NCBI RefSeq assembly: GCF_002868715.1
Contig: NZ_PKLZ01000003.1
Coordinates: forward strand, 558,001-622,000
Length of the DNA: 64,000 bases
Reading direction: 5' to 3'
Source of the DNA: Kineobactrum sediminis
Lineage (GTDB): Bacteria > Pseudomonadota > Gammaproteobacteria > Pseudomonadales > Halieaceae
A program made the translations under genes and the position numbers. Positions 25,609 through 33,983 of the stretch are shown here, in pieces (positions within the stretch are counted from its first letter, which is position 1; every line of letters starts with the position of its first letter). Below the pieces are notes generated by a model, which was not told the origin of the DNA, made no database searches, and worked only from the letters and a program-made list of their open reading frames with translations.

Positions 25609-26718
25609 ATGCCTGAGCGCCAACAAGAAGACACACCAGAGGAGGTCCGCCTGTCCCGGGACGGACATAGCGACCGTCACAGTGACCCGAAGGCGGTGAT
25701 CCAGCTGGGCCTGGATGATGGCTATGCCTACACCAAACTGGCGCTGGCCGACGGCCGCCTGCTCGCGGTCCCCTCACGGGGACGCATCGGTCAGGCCGGG
25801 ATCACCTGGGTGGATGCCGCCCGGCAGCAGGTTTTTGAATACGACACCGAGGGATCCCGCTACGCGGTGGGCCAGATCGACGGCGAATCCACCTGCTACG
25901 ACGGTTACCCGATTTCCGGCCTGCACCGCGCCATCGTCCAGCACGCGTTCCAGGCGGCAAACCTCGCCGGTCATTCCGTGCATGCGGTCTCCGGCCTGCC
26001 GGTGTCCGCCTTTTATTTCAAGGACGGCCAGAAGCGCGAGCAGGCGATCGGCCTCAAGCGCGAGTCCCTTAAAATCGCCGTGCGGCCGGTGTCCACCGGA
26101 GGACTCTATGCGACCCAACGTCGGCCGGTGGCCGTGGCCTTTCACGCGGTGATTCCCGAGGCGCTGGCGGCCTGGTATGACCAGGTGATTCAGCAGCGCG
26201 CGGGGGAGGTCGTACTCGATGCACGCCAGCTGGCCGCGTCCATGGCGATTGTGGACATCGGCGGTCGGACCACCGATTACGTGGTGGTGCAGGATCAGGG
26301 CATCGTGCACCGCGCCTCCGGCTCCCTGACCGGGGGGCTGCTCGATGTGCACGCGCAGGTCGCGCGGGAGATCCAGAAGCGGTTCGATCTGGACACCCTG
26401 GGCGAACAGACCGTCGCCACCGCAATGGCCTCCGGCAGCGTCCGCCTGCACGGCAGGGCGCACGATGTCTCTGAATTGGTGCAAGCTGCCCAGCACGAGC
26501 TGGTGGTACAGATCCACGCCGAGACCCGGCGCCAGTTGGGCATGGGCGCAGAACTGGACAGCGTGGTGTTCGTGGGCGGCGGTAGTGCCGCGCTCGCCGA
26601 GCAGCTGGCCGACTGGTTCCCGCAGCAGCGGATCGCCGAGCACCCGGGCTTTGCCAATGCCCGCGGCATGCTGAAATACCTGCAGCACGTCTGTGAGGAA
26701 CCCGCCCCCTGCAACTAG
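25609..26718 (+). CDS. ParM/StbA-like actin-family segregation ATPase
   Basis: A 369-residue actin-like ATPase expected to form filaments that separate or stabilise the excised element. Phosphate 1 motif: QLGLDDGYAYTKLAL. Phosphate 2 motif: IVDIGGRTTDYVVV. Adenosine motif: VVFVGGGSAALAEQL. ATG 25609 is preferred to TTG 25603. This type II partition ATPase next to a ParB-like gene, with no ParA, is the likely segregation motor of the ICE. A 200-base leader with a hairpin follows. Confidence 0.82.
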   Translation: MPERQQEDTPEEVRLSRDGHSDRHSDPKAVIQLGLDDGYAYTKLALADGRLLAVPSRGRIGQAGITWVDAARQQVFEYDTEGSRYAVGQIDGESTCYDGYPISGLHRAIVQHAFQAANLAGHSVHAVSGLPVSAFYFKDGQKREQAIGLKRESLKIAVRPVSTGGLYATQRRPVAVAFHAVIPEALAAWYDQVIQQRAGEVVLDARQLAASMAIVDIGGRTTDYVVVQDQGIVHRASGSLTGGLLDVHAQVAREIQKRFDLDTLGEQTVATAMASGSVRLHGRAHDVSELVQAAQHELVVQIHAETRRQLGMGAELDSVVFVGGGSAALAEQLADWFPQQRIAEHPGFANARGMLKYLQHVCEEPAPCN

Positions 26719-26735
26719 GGTAAAAAACCGGCTTT

Positions 26736-26763
26736 ACCCGTGGCCACTGCGGATTCAGTGGCA
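26736..26763. promoter_or_regulatory. Leader hairpin repeated at 38614
   Basis: Within ACCCGTGGCCACTGCGGATT the arm GCCACTG pairs with the CAGTGGC that follows. Nearly the same block, one base shorter, occurs at 38614-38640. Both precede an ICE gene block. It could be a regulator site or an RNA control element. Confidence 0.5.
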
Positions 26764-26919
26764 GGCAGTACCAGAGGTACCGACGGATTGTGCAACCGGT
26801 ACCACGGCAGCGCCGCCAATCCACACTTCCAGGCAACTGGATTACCCCCCCTGTCGGGAAAGCATCCCGTCAGGGCACTTGCTTTCTTCGGCGTTAACCC
26901 GCAGCACGGAGAATGTGTC

Positions 26920-27324
26920 ATGTCTTACGACAACAAAACGAAGTATTTCGATCTTCATCTGAACGGCATCGGCTATGTCAACAAGGTGCGAGAAGTCACG
27001 CCGGAACAGGGTTCGCCCTTCTGGAGTGTCGAGCTCGCCGCCCTGCACGGCCCCGCCGACAAGGTCCGCCACACGTATTTCGACTGCATCGTGGCGGGCG
27101 AGGAAGCCAAGGACCTGGTCCCCCAGTTGCAGTTTCTGGTGGAGGCCGGGGCCCGGGTACTGGCAGGGTTTCTGCTCAGCGACCTGAAACCGGCGCCCTT
27201 TCTCTACAACCAGGGTCAGCACGCCGGGGAACCGGGCGTGCGCCTGAAAACCCGGCTGTTGCGGTTCGACTGGATCAAGGTCGACGGCCAGCCCTTTCTG
27301 AAACCCCACAAAGCCGCTTCCTAG
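26920..27324 (+). CDS. DUF3577 / STY4534-family ICE replication protein
   Basis: A 134-residue OB-fold-like protein of the DUF3577 group. Recognised stretches are KYFDLHLNGIGYVNKVREV, FWSVELAALHGPADKVRHTY and FDCIVAG. Family members resemble single-strand-binding modules and are constant partners of ICE replication genes. The ATG at 26920 has GGAGAATG upstream. It is followed by two hairpins, so it is probably a separate transcript. Confidence 0.8.
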   Translation: MSYDNKTKYFDLHLNGIGYVNKVREVTPEQGSPFWSVELAALHGPADKVRHTYFDCIVAGEEAKDLVPQLQFLVEAGARVLAGFLLSDLKPAPFLYNQGQHAGEPGVRLKTRLLRFDWIKVDGQPFLKPHKAAS

Positions 27325-27333
27325 GGCCTTACC

Positions 27334-27357
27334 GGACCTGATGTCGCCATCAGGTCC
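27334..27357 (+). terminator. Hairpin after the DUF3577 gene
   Basis: GGACCTGATG and CATCAGGTCC pair perfectly around a TCGC tetraloop, 10 bases past the stop. A second hairpin CAGCCCC/GGGGCTG (27380-27397) is followed by GTCTTTT and may finish termination. Confidence 0.6.
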
Positions 27358-27426
27358 ACCTTCAAACCCAGCGGGGATACAGCCCCCTGCGGGGCTGATT
27401 GCCGTCTTTTAACGTAGGAGTCAGCC

Positions 27427-27942
27427 ATGACAACGACAGCCCCCACCCGGTCCCGCCGCGCGGCCAACCGGGTTCTGGCCCTTGATATCAAGCAACTCAC
27501 CGCGACCGAGCAGGAGCGACTCGTCGACCTTGCCCTGTCGGTGCTGCAGGAGCGGCACCGCCCCGGTGAGGCATTACACAGTCCCCAACAGACCCGTAAC
27601 TACCTTCGGTTACGGCTGGCGGGATTCACGGCCGAAGCCTTCGGCTGCGTGTTTTTGGACAACGCCCACCGCGTGCTCGCCGTGAAGGAACTCTTCCAGG
27701 GCACGATCGATGGCGCGGCGGTCTACCCCCGCATTGTGGTGCAGCAGGCGCTGACCCTCAACGCGGCGGCGACCCTCTTTTACCACAATCACCCCTCCGG
27801 GGTGGCCGAGCCCAGTCAGGCGGATCGGCGAATTACGGAACGTCTCCAGGCGGCGCTGGCCCTCATCGAGGTGCGGGTGCTGGACCACATCGTGGTCACC
27901 CAGGGCGACACGACGTCCTTCGCGGAACTTGGCTTGCTGTAA
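27427..27942 (+). CDS. radC: RadC-family JAB-domain protein
   Basis: A 171-residue RadC/MPN-type metalloprotein. The JAMM signature is intact: [15 protein letters not shown] (His-x-His...Ser...Asp), with the upstream Glu in [17 protein letters not shown]. Mobile-element RadC proteins are frequent but of uncertain role; suggestions include recombination or restriction counter-action. TAGGAG precedes ATG 27427. It lacks the N-terminal helix-hairpin-helix of chromosomal RadC, as is usual for island versions. Confidence 0.88.
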   Translation: MTTTAPTRSRRAANRVLALDIKQLTATEQERLVDLALSVLQERHRPGEALHSPQQTRNYLRLRLAGFTAEAFGCVFLDNAHRVLAVKELFQGTIDGAAVYPRIVVQQALTLNAAATLFYHNHPSGVAEPSQADRRITERLQAALALIEVRVLDHIVVTQGDTTSFAELGLL

Positions 27943-28033
27943 CACCCATTACCGACCCCCGGGAGGCGATCTGCTTCCCGTGGGGAAGGAGGTTTGTCTT
28001 GCGGGTTTTCCTACCACACCAGGAGATGAACGT

Positions 28034-28462
28034 ATGAAAGACTCTCAATCCCTGTCGTCGCTGAACGACATTTTCGGTCCCGTCATTGTGCGCTATACGC
28101 GCGCGCAGGCGTTGCTGGAGGGCGTACTCGTCGATGCGGGCGCACTGGCCAGTGAGGCCGGTTTTCAGTGGCCGGTGGCCTTGACCCGCGCGGTCTGGGA
28201 GGACTGCGTCGTCTGGCGTGACGCCGATGACCAGCGCCAGGTCCACCAGGATGCCACGGGGCGCTTGTGGGATGTGCTGTTTATGGCCGCCCTGGCCGCA
28301 CGCGGCAGTGCCCGGGCCGGCAATCAGCGGTGCTTCAGTCTCTGCCGGATCCCCCGAGACGGGGTCAGCACCACGCCGGTCGAGGTTGCCCTGAAGCTGA
28401 TGGTAGGCCCCGGCGATGCGGGCGAACCGGTCATCACGATCCTGCAACCGCACGAGGAGTAA
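28034..28462 (+). CDS. DUF6573-type hypothetical ICE protein
   Basis: A 142-residue soluble protein. The centre reads RYTRAQALLEGVLVDAGALA, FQWPVALTRAVWEDCVVW and GRLWDVLFMAALAA, a pattern known from hypothetical plasmid and ICE proteins grouped as DUF6573. No function is known. AGGAG lies 10 bases before the ATG. It follows the radC-like gene by 91 bases in the maintenance region. Confidence 0.65.
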   Translation: MKDSQSLSSLNDIFGPVIVRYTRAQALLEGVLVDAGALASEAGFQWPVALTRAVWEDCVVWRDADDQRQVHQDATGRLWDVLFMAALAARGSARAGNQRCFSLCRIPRDGVSTTPVEVALKLMVGPGDAGEPVITILQPHEE

Positions 28463-28615
28463 TCACCGTTGCTTCCGGCAACGATCTCCCTGGCCACTTG
28501 GGTAAAGTGGCACCTCCCTCCGCCATCAGCACAATGCATCAGATGCGTCCCCGCCACACCGATGAGCGCGGTCGGCGCGTATACTCGGCTGAGAGCCATT
28601 CATGGAGGAATGCCG

Positions 28616-28816
28616 ATGCTGATACTTACCCGATCCCCTGGTCAGACCCTGCTCATCGGTGACGACATCGTCGTCGAGGTACTGGCGGTCAATGGTGACC
28701 ACGTTAAGCTGGGACTGACTGCCCCTGAACACATTCCCCTCCTGAGAGCGGAGCTGACCGAGCGTTCGGCGGGGCCCGAAGTCTCGACCGCACCAGGGCG
28801 CAATCATGCCCCGTAA
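28616..28816 (+). CDS. csrA: CsrA/RsmA-family RNA-binding regulator carried by the ICE
   Basis: A 66-residue CsrA homologue: MLILTRSPGQTLLIGDDIVV, then VNGDHVKLGLTAPEHIPLLR. The conserved Leu-Thr-Arg start and the VKLG-APE-I-LLR core that binds GGA motifs are present. ATG 28616 is chosen because ATGGAGGA is about seven bases upstream; ATG 28610 would be too close to it. The C-terminal 15 residues are extra. An element-borne copy could retune host post-transcriptional control or control transfer genes. Confidence 0.85.
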   Translation: MLILTRSPGQTLLIGDDIVVEVLAVNGDHVKLGLTAPEHIPLLRAELTERSAGPEVSTAPGRNHAP

Positions 28817-29045
28817 GGGGAAACGTAGAAGCGCGAGCATTGACCCCTACAACACGGTCTCCGGATTAGCGGAGCAAGTGACATGGCTGGCGAATTCTAA
28901 ATATCAGGCGATGGAACGCTTTTTTGCCGCCTTCTTCGCAGGCGTATCCCGCTGGGCGCGTCGCTTCACCGGCGTTTTCCGCGATGCGGCCGGAGACCAA
29001 GAGCAACCTGAACCACCAACTCAAGCGAAGCGATGTGTTTTTTGA
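28806..29045 (+). CDS. Small basic hypothetical protein overlapping csrA
   Basis: A 79-residue frame begins 11 bases before the csrA stop with AAGTCT... but no clear ribosome-binding site. The product is basic at the N-terminus (MPRKGKRRSA) and has an amphipathic aromatic centre (FFAAFFAGVSRWARRF). It is not recognised; it may be real because of the overlap, or chance. Confidence 0.35.
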   Translation: MPRKGKRRSASIDPYNTVSGLAEQVTWLANSKYQAMERFFAAFFAGVSRWARRFTGVFRDAAGDQEQPEPPTQAKRCVF

Positions 29046-29176
29046 GTGTCGTCTTTCTGTTCTGCATCAAAATCCACCTCTTGGTGAACAAAGTGCTGAC
29101 TATATAACATTGTAATTCACGGTGTAGTACGAACTGCTCCCTTTTGACACCCGCATCGATAAATTCACAAAAGTGT

Positions 29177-29205
29177 TGACAAATTGAATCAGGCGCCATA
29201 TTTTT
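29177..29205 (+). promoter_or_regulatory. Sigma-70-like promoter of cargo cluster B
   Basis: TTGACA (29177-29182), exactly 17 bases of spacer, then TATTTT (29200-29205). This would start a transcript about 80 bases before the TonB receptor ATG. The surrounding DNA is AT-rich compared with the ICE backbone on the left, marking the cargo boundary in 29046-29289. Confidence 0.6.
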
Positions 29206-29289
29206 ATTATTCCACGAGTGGGTGGAAGAATATTTGGGTGAGCGGATTGTTAAATTCACCGGGTGCAGGTTATTTTGGGGGCGAAGGCA

Positions 29290-31587
29290 ATGGACAGACT
29301 GATTACAACGAACCGAATTTGGTCTTTGGGCGCTGGTGCAACGCTGCTTATGCTGTCGCAGGCGTCAATGGCACAAGACGATGCCACTTTGCGGCTGGAA
29401 GAAATTGTTGTCACCGCACAGATGCGCGAGGAAGGCATCATGGACGTTCCCCTTTCCATGTCAGCTTTTGATGGCTCGCAACTAAGGGAGCGTCACATCA
29501 CCAGTGTCCAGGACCTTGCGGTGACGCCGGGCGTTTCCGGGTTTACGGGCAGCAGTTTCGTGAATTCACTATCTGTCAGGGGAGTGTCCACCAACGACTT
29601 CGGGGTTGGCAGTGATCCCTCCGTGGCGATTTACCAGAATGGTATCTTCATGGGTCGGGCGGGCAGTGCACTTAGCCGATATTTCGACATGGGTCGGGTG
29701 GAGGTTCTCAAGGGCCCACAAGGTACTCTCTTCGGACGCAGTGCAACGGCGGGCGTGCTGCACGCAATCACCGCAAAGCCTGTCTTGGATCAGCGGAACG
29801 GGTACATCATGCTTGGGGCCGGAGAGCGGGGTATCCTTAACTCTGAAGGCGCTTACAACATGCCGCTTTCTGATCGCTGGGCTATGCGGATAGCCGGATT
29901 CATTTCCGAAGAAGATGGCTGGGTTGACAACAGACTGACCGGCGAAGAGCACATGGGTCACGAAGCCGCTGGTGCGCGATTCAGTTTGCGGTTCGTCGGT
30001 GAAAAGCTGAGCGCCGACTTCGCTTTGAGCTACGAGGAGAGAGACCAAAGCGCAAATATTTACGGCCTGACCTTTGGTAGCGAGCCCCAGACCGGAAGCG
30101 CGTGGGTAGTAGATCAGGATGCCGCGGCCAATTTCGGCGGGGAACGCGATGAAACGGAGCAGCTTATGCTCTCGTTGCAGATGGAGTATGACCTGGGTTC
30201 CACCATGCTGACATCCATTACCGGGTACCGTGATTACGACTTTGATTATGTGGAAGATGTAGACGCCTCTCCCTACAATCTTTATGACTACCTTCAGAAG
30301 GATACCGGGGATTACTGGAGCCAGGAGTTACGTTTGCTGTCCAAGACCGCCGGCGCTTTTGATTGGGGGCTGGGAATCAGCGCCTACACCGAAGACCTGG
30401 ATTCGTCTATCTCCGTGGGTGCAAAGGAAGATAACCTTTGCGGTTTATTTCTTGCAGGCGACCCCGAAGTTACCTGTGAGGCAAGCTTTCCCCAGCTGTT
30501 CGGTATTCCCTGGCCCGGCTACGCCCCGGATGGTTTGTACGTGGAGCCCGGTACCATTGACGCTCGCTACCAGGGTTACTCGGTCTTTGGGGATTTGACC
30601 TATCACCTTACTGATCGGTTGGACCTTACCGCCGGGCTCCGCTATAGCTACGATCAACGGGAATTTGATCTGCACTCTCCCGGAGCGGCGAGTAACCTGG
30701 GGACTCTCTTTCTTCTTTACACGTTTGTGAGCCCTGAACCCCTGGAGGACAAGCAGGACTGGGACGACCTGTCTCCCCGGGTAGTTCTGGAGTACCGGCC
30801 AAACGAAGATAGCATGCTCTATGCTTCAGTATCCAAAGGCTACAAGGCCGGTGGCTTTGACAGCTTTGGTGCTGATTTGCCAGCCAATGTGGCACCATTC
30901 ACCGAGGTGCCGCCTGGCACAAGCCCGGCTTCCTTCGAATCGGAAGAGATTCTTTCGTGGGAAATTGGTTACAAGGCAAGCTTGTGGGACAACCGGGTCC
31001 GAACTTCAGTATCTGCTTACCTGTTTGACTATGATGACTTGCAGTTACTGACACAGACGGACACTGGCAACTTTATCGTACGCAATGCAGGAAGCGTTGA
31101 GAGCACCGGCATCGAATTCGAAGCGGAGGCTCGAATCAACGCCTATGTTTCAGCCTATTTGGGGGTCGCATGGAGTGATAGCGAGGCAGACGATGTCGGC
31201 CTGGGTACTTGCCAGCTTCCTTCGGGTGACTCTTGTGACGGCAACCGGCTGCCCAATAATCCTGAATGGAATGGGTTCGCAAGTGTGTCTTTGAACTACC
31301 CTGCAGGGCGCTTTGGTGACCTGTTTCTGACTGGAGAATTGAACTATAACGATACCATGTACAGCAACCTCGAAAATAACCTGTCAGTTGATGCGCAGGA
31401 GATAGTAAACCTTCGTGCAGGTATTGAGACTGATGGCTGGCGTTTGGCGCTTTATGTAGAGAACCTCACAGATGAGGATTACTTTCATGAGCTGGCGAAT
31501 GGTTTTCTCTTCCCTGGAGATGTCGGTTATGCGCCATCCAGGCCGCGGACGATAGGTGCAGAACTTTACATCGGCTTTGGTAACTGA
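29290..31587 (+). CDS. TonB-dependent outer-membrane receptor (cargo B)
   Basis: A 765-residue outer-membrane transporter with a signal peptide (cleavage near SQASMA-QDD) and TonB box LEEIVVTAQMR. Plug motifs SLSVRGVSTNDFG, VAIYQNGIFMGR and VEVLKGPQGTLFGRSATAG are clear, and the barrel closes with RTIGAELYIGFGN. ATG 29290 is preferred to GTG 29263 because it gives a normal signal peptide. Four cysteines in the barrel (CGLFLAGDPEVTC and CQLPSGDSC) may form disulphides in loops. It is the first gene of the cargo B operon and presumably takes up its substrate. Confidence 0.92.
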   Translation: MDRLITTNRIWSLGAGATLLMLSQASMAQDDATLRLEEIVVTAQMREEGIMDVPLSMSAFDGSQLRERHITSVQDLAVTPGVSGFTGSSFVNSLSVRGVSTNDFGVGSDPSVAIYQNGIFMGRAGSALSRYFDMGRVEVLKGPQGTLFGRSATAGVLHAITAKPVLDQRNGYIMLGAGERGILNSEGAYNMPLSDRWAMRIAGFISEEDGWVDNRLTGEEHMGHEAAGARFSLRFVGEKLSADFALSYEERDQSANIYGLTFGSEPQTGSAWVVDQDAAANFGGERDETEQLMLSLQMEYDLGSTMLTSITGYRDYDFDYVEDVDASPYNLYDYLQKDTGDYWSQELRLLSKTAGAFDWGLGISAYTEDLDSSISVGAKEDNLCGLFLAGDPEVTCEASFPQLFGIPWPGYAPDGLYVEPGTIDARYQGYSVFGDLTYHLTDRLDLTAGLRYSYDQREFDLHSPGAASNLGTLFLLYTFVSPEPLEDKQDWDDLSPRVVLEYRPNEDSMLYASVSKGYKAGGFDSFGADLPANVAPFTEVPPGTSPASFESEEILSWEIGYKASLWDNRVRTSVSAYLFDYDDLQLLTQTDTGNFIVRNAGSVESTGIEFEAEARINAYVSAYLGVAWSDSEADDVGLGTCQLPSGDSCDGNRLPNNPEWNGFASVSLNYPAGRFGDLFLTGELNYNDTMYSNLENNLSVDAQEIVNLRAGIETDGWRLALYVENLTDEDYFHELANGFLFPGDVGYAPSRPRTIGAELYIGFGN

Positions 31588-31600
31588 GGGGAGTGTGTTT

Positions 31601-33250
31601 GTGAGTGGACAAGAGTCTTATGGCAGTGGAACCGGGCAGCTGCTTCACCGGGATCCTGCCATGCCGGCGCAGGCCTGTTGGTGGTATGAAGGCGCTAGTT
31701 CCGATGTGCCGCAGGTCTGGTGCTATACCGATGACCTGTCTTATCAGGTGGGCGAGGAGGTGGCGCTGCATGTGCACACCACGGCGTCATCTTTCAACCT
31801 GGTAGTGTATCGGGATGGTTTGCAGCGTGAGGTGGTGCATCGCGTCGAGGATCTTAGGGGAGAGGCACACGAAACACCTGAAGATTGTTCTGAAACAGGC
31901 TGTGGCTGGCCCGTAAGCCACCGATTTTCGGTCGGAAGTGAGTGGCGTTCCGGTGGTTATGTGGTTGTGGTCACCGCTGAAACCGGTGGGCGCAGTGTCC
32001 GCCATGAACACTGGTTTGCCGTCAGGCCCCTGGTTCCGCAGCGGGATGCCCTGATACTGATGGCCGCGACTTCTACCTGGATTGCCTATAACAGTTGGGG
32101 TGGGTCCAATGCTTACGAGGGCATCTGGGGTACTGAAAACGACCGGCTGGCGCCAGTGCTGTCATTGCAACGTCCCTGGGGACGGGGTATGGCATGGCTC
32201 CCGGAAGGCGCACCGAGGTTGTGTGCGCCAGGGAAACTGCCAGTGGGGTGGGTGCCGCGCTATGAAGCTATCGAGTGGGCGCTGGCCAACGGTTTTCCGA
32301 AATATTACGCGACGAACGGCTGGGCCATGTACGAGCGTCACTTTGTGCGTTGGGCAGAGGCTTGTGGTTATACGGTAAATGTAATTACCCAGCATGATCT
32401 TCACTTCAGGCCGGAAGTGATCGAGTCGGCGCCACTAGTGACTGTGGTCGGCCATGATGAATACTGGAGCTGGGAAATGCGTGACCACCTGGAAAATTAC
32501 CTTTCCCAGGGTGGTCGTATGGCGCGTTTTGCAGGGAACATGGGCTGGCAGGTGCGTCTGGAGGAAAACGGCCGGGCCCAGCGCTGTCACAAGCATTTCG
32601 CCGGAACAGAGGATCCGGTAATGGAGAGCGCTGAGGAGCAGCACTTGCTTACCTCCTGGTGGGATGACCGGCGGATTGGGCGGCCGATTGCGGAGACATT
32701 CGGCGTAACAGGGACACAAGGGATGTACACGCGCGTTGGTGGCTTCAATCCCCGCCACTCGGGTGGATTCACGGTTTATCAGCCGCGCCATTGGGCCTTT
32801 GATGGCTGTGACGCTTATTATGGCGATCAGTTCGGTGCCCAATCGGGGGTATTCGGCTTCGAGGTAGACGGTCTCGACTATGAGATCCGCAACGGCATCC
32901 CCACCGCTACCGGGCGGGATGGTGTTGATCCTGCCTCGGTAGAGATCATCGCCTTGAGTCCTGCCGCTCTGATTGAAGAGGACCATGGCAACGAGGGTAC
33001 CCAGCTTTTTGTCGGTGCTTTCGACTGTGAGTTTATGGCTACGGCGGTACACGGTGAAGCAACGCCAGAGGCCGTAGACGAATTGTCCCGGGGTTGCGGG
33101 GTAATTTCAGAGCACAGTGTCGGTAAGGGCCGATCCTTCAGTGCCGCAAGTTGCGAATGGGTTGTGGGTCTGGCTGGCGGTGATCCTGCAGTGGAGCGGC
33201 TGACGCGCAATGTTCTGGACCGTTATCTTGGTGGGGAGGATGACTCTTGA
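31601..33250 (+). CDS. N,N-dimethylformamidase large-subunit-like protein
   Basis: A 549-residue protein related to the large subunit of N,N-dimethylformamidase, an iron amidohydrolase. Family hallmarks are ATSTWIAYNSWGGSNAYEG, NVITQHDLHFRPEVIE and VVGHDEYWSWEMRDHLENYL, followed by GGRMARFAGNMGWQVRLEE. The N-terminal part has a beta-rich domain (VQVWCYTDDLSYQVGEE-like). Known enzymes use a 2-Tyr-1-carboxylate iron site; Tyr of HDEYWSW is a candidate, but I did not align it. The known enzyme is larger and has a separate small subunit, absent here. GTG 31601 has GAGGGGA about nine bases upstream. It may cleave another amide or C-N bond in the cargo B pathway. Confidence 0.75.
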   Translation: MSGQESYGSGTGQLLHRDPAMPAQACWWYEGASSDVPQVWCYTDDLSYQVGEEVALHVHTTASSFNLVVYRDGLQREVVHRVEDLRGEAHETPEDCSETGCGWPVSHRFSVGSEWRSGGYVVVVTAETGGRSVRHEHWFAVRPLVPQRDALILMAATSTWIAYNSWGGSNAYEGIWGTENDRLAPVLSLQRPWGRGMAWLPEGAPRLCAPGKLPVGWVPRYEAIEWALANGFPKYYATNGWAMYERHFVRWAEACGYTVNVITQHDLHFRPEVIESAPLVTVVGHDEYWSWEMRDHLENYLSQGGRMARFAGNMGWQVRLEENGRAQRCHKHFAGTEDPVMESAEEQHLLTSWWDDRRIGRPIAETFGVTGTQGMYTRVGGFNPRHSGGFTVYQPRHWAFDGCDAYYGDQFGAQSGVFGFEVDGLDYEIRNGIPTATGRDGVDPASVEIIALSPAALIEEDHGNEGTQLFVGAFDCEFMATAVHGEATPEAVDELSRGCGVISEHSVGKGRSFSAASCEWVVGLAGGDPAVERLTRNVLDRYLGGEDDS

Positions 33251-33942
33251 TTAATTTTGAAACTCAGGGTGCGGTTGCCATTATCACTTTCGACAATGGT
33301 CGGTTGAATATCTTAACCCGGGAGATGCACAAGCGCCTGTATGCCCTGATGCTCAGGTTCCTGCGCTCTGACGACCTCAAGGTCGCGGTGCTGACCTGCC
33401 GGGAAGGTCAGTCTTTCAGCGCTGGGGATGACCTCAAGACTGTGCATGATGACTTCGCTGATGAGCCGGACTGGGAGGAGCTTACCGTGCGCCTGGACCG
33501 CGACAAGCCGGTGATTGCGGCCGTGCGCGGTCACTGTGTGGGGCAGGGGCTGATCTACCTTGCTCTGCTGACTGATATCCGCCTCGCCACGCCAGAGGCC
33601 AGCTTCGGTCTGCCCGAGATTTCGCTGGGAATGGGAGGCGCAGGAGGTATGGCGAGGCTTGGCCTCCAGATACCGCACACGGCGGCGATGCAATTACTAC
33701 TGACAGGGGACTTCCTAAGCGCGTATGAAGCGCAGCGCTGTTACCTGGTTAACGAAGTGGTCGATGAGGGCGATCTTCTGCCTCGCGCCCTGGAGCTCGC
33801 AGAGCGGGTGGCACGGCATCCCTTGCTGGCATTGCGAGCGGAGATGCAGTCTTACCAGGCTGTCTGCGCAGGCATGGGAGCTGATTCTACCGTACAGAGT
33901 AATCGCCTGTATGACTGGCAACGCAGGGCCCTGAAGTCCTGA
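33247..33942 (+). CDS. Enoyl-CoA hydratase/isomerase-family protein
   Basis: A 231-residue crotonase-fold enzyme. Oxyanion-hole stretches are SFSAGDDLKTV and VRGHCVGQGLIYLALLTDIR. FGLPEISLGMGGAGGMARL holds the first catalytic Glu, while the second Glu position reads Gln (AAMQLLLTGD), so a hydratase role is uncertain. It starts at TTG overlapping the preceding stop (TTGA), a coupled and weak start. It is slightly short (usual 255-265). It probably acts on the CoA thioester made by the next gene's product. Confidence 0.87.
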   Translation: MINFETQGAVAIITFDNGRLNILTREMHKRLYALMLRFLRSDDLKVAVLTCREGQSFSAGDDLKTVHDDFADEPDWEELTVRLDRDKPVIAAVRGHCVGQGLIYLALLTDIRLATPEASFGLPEISLGMGGAGGMARLGLQIPHTAAMQLLLTGDFLSAYEAQRCYLVNEVVDEGDLLPRALELAERVARHPLLALRAEMQSYQAVCAGMGADSTVQSNRLYDWQRRALKS

Positions 33943-33983
33943 ATAACTTCGCTCTTCTATGGAAAAAAAGCAGGTAGAACCCT

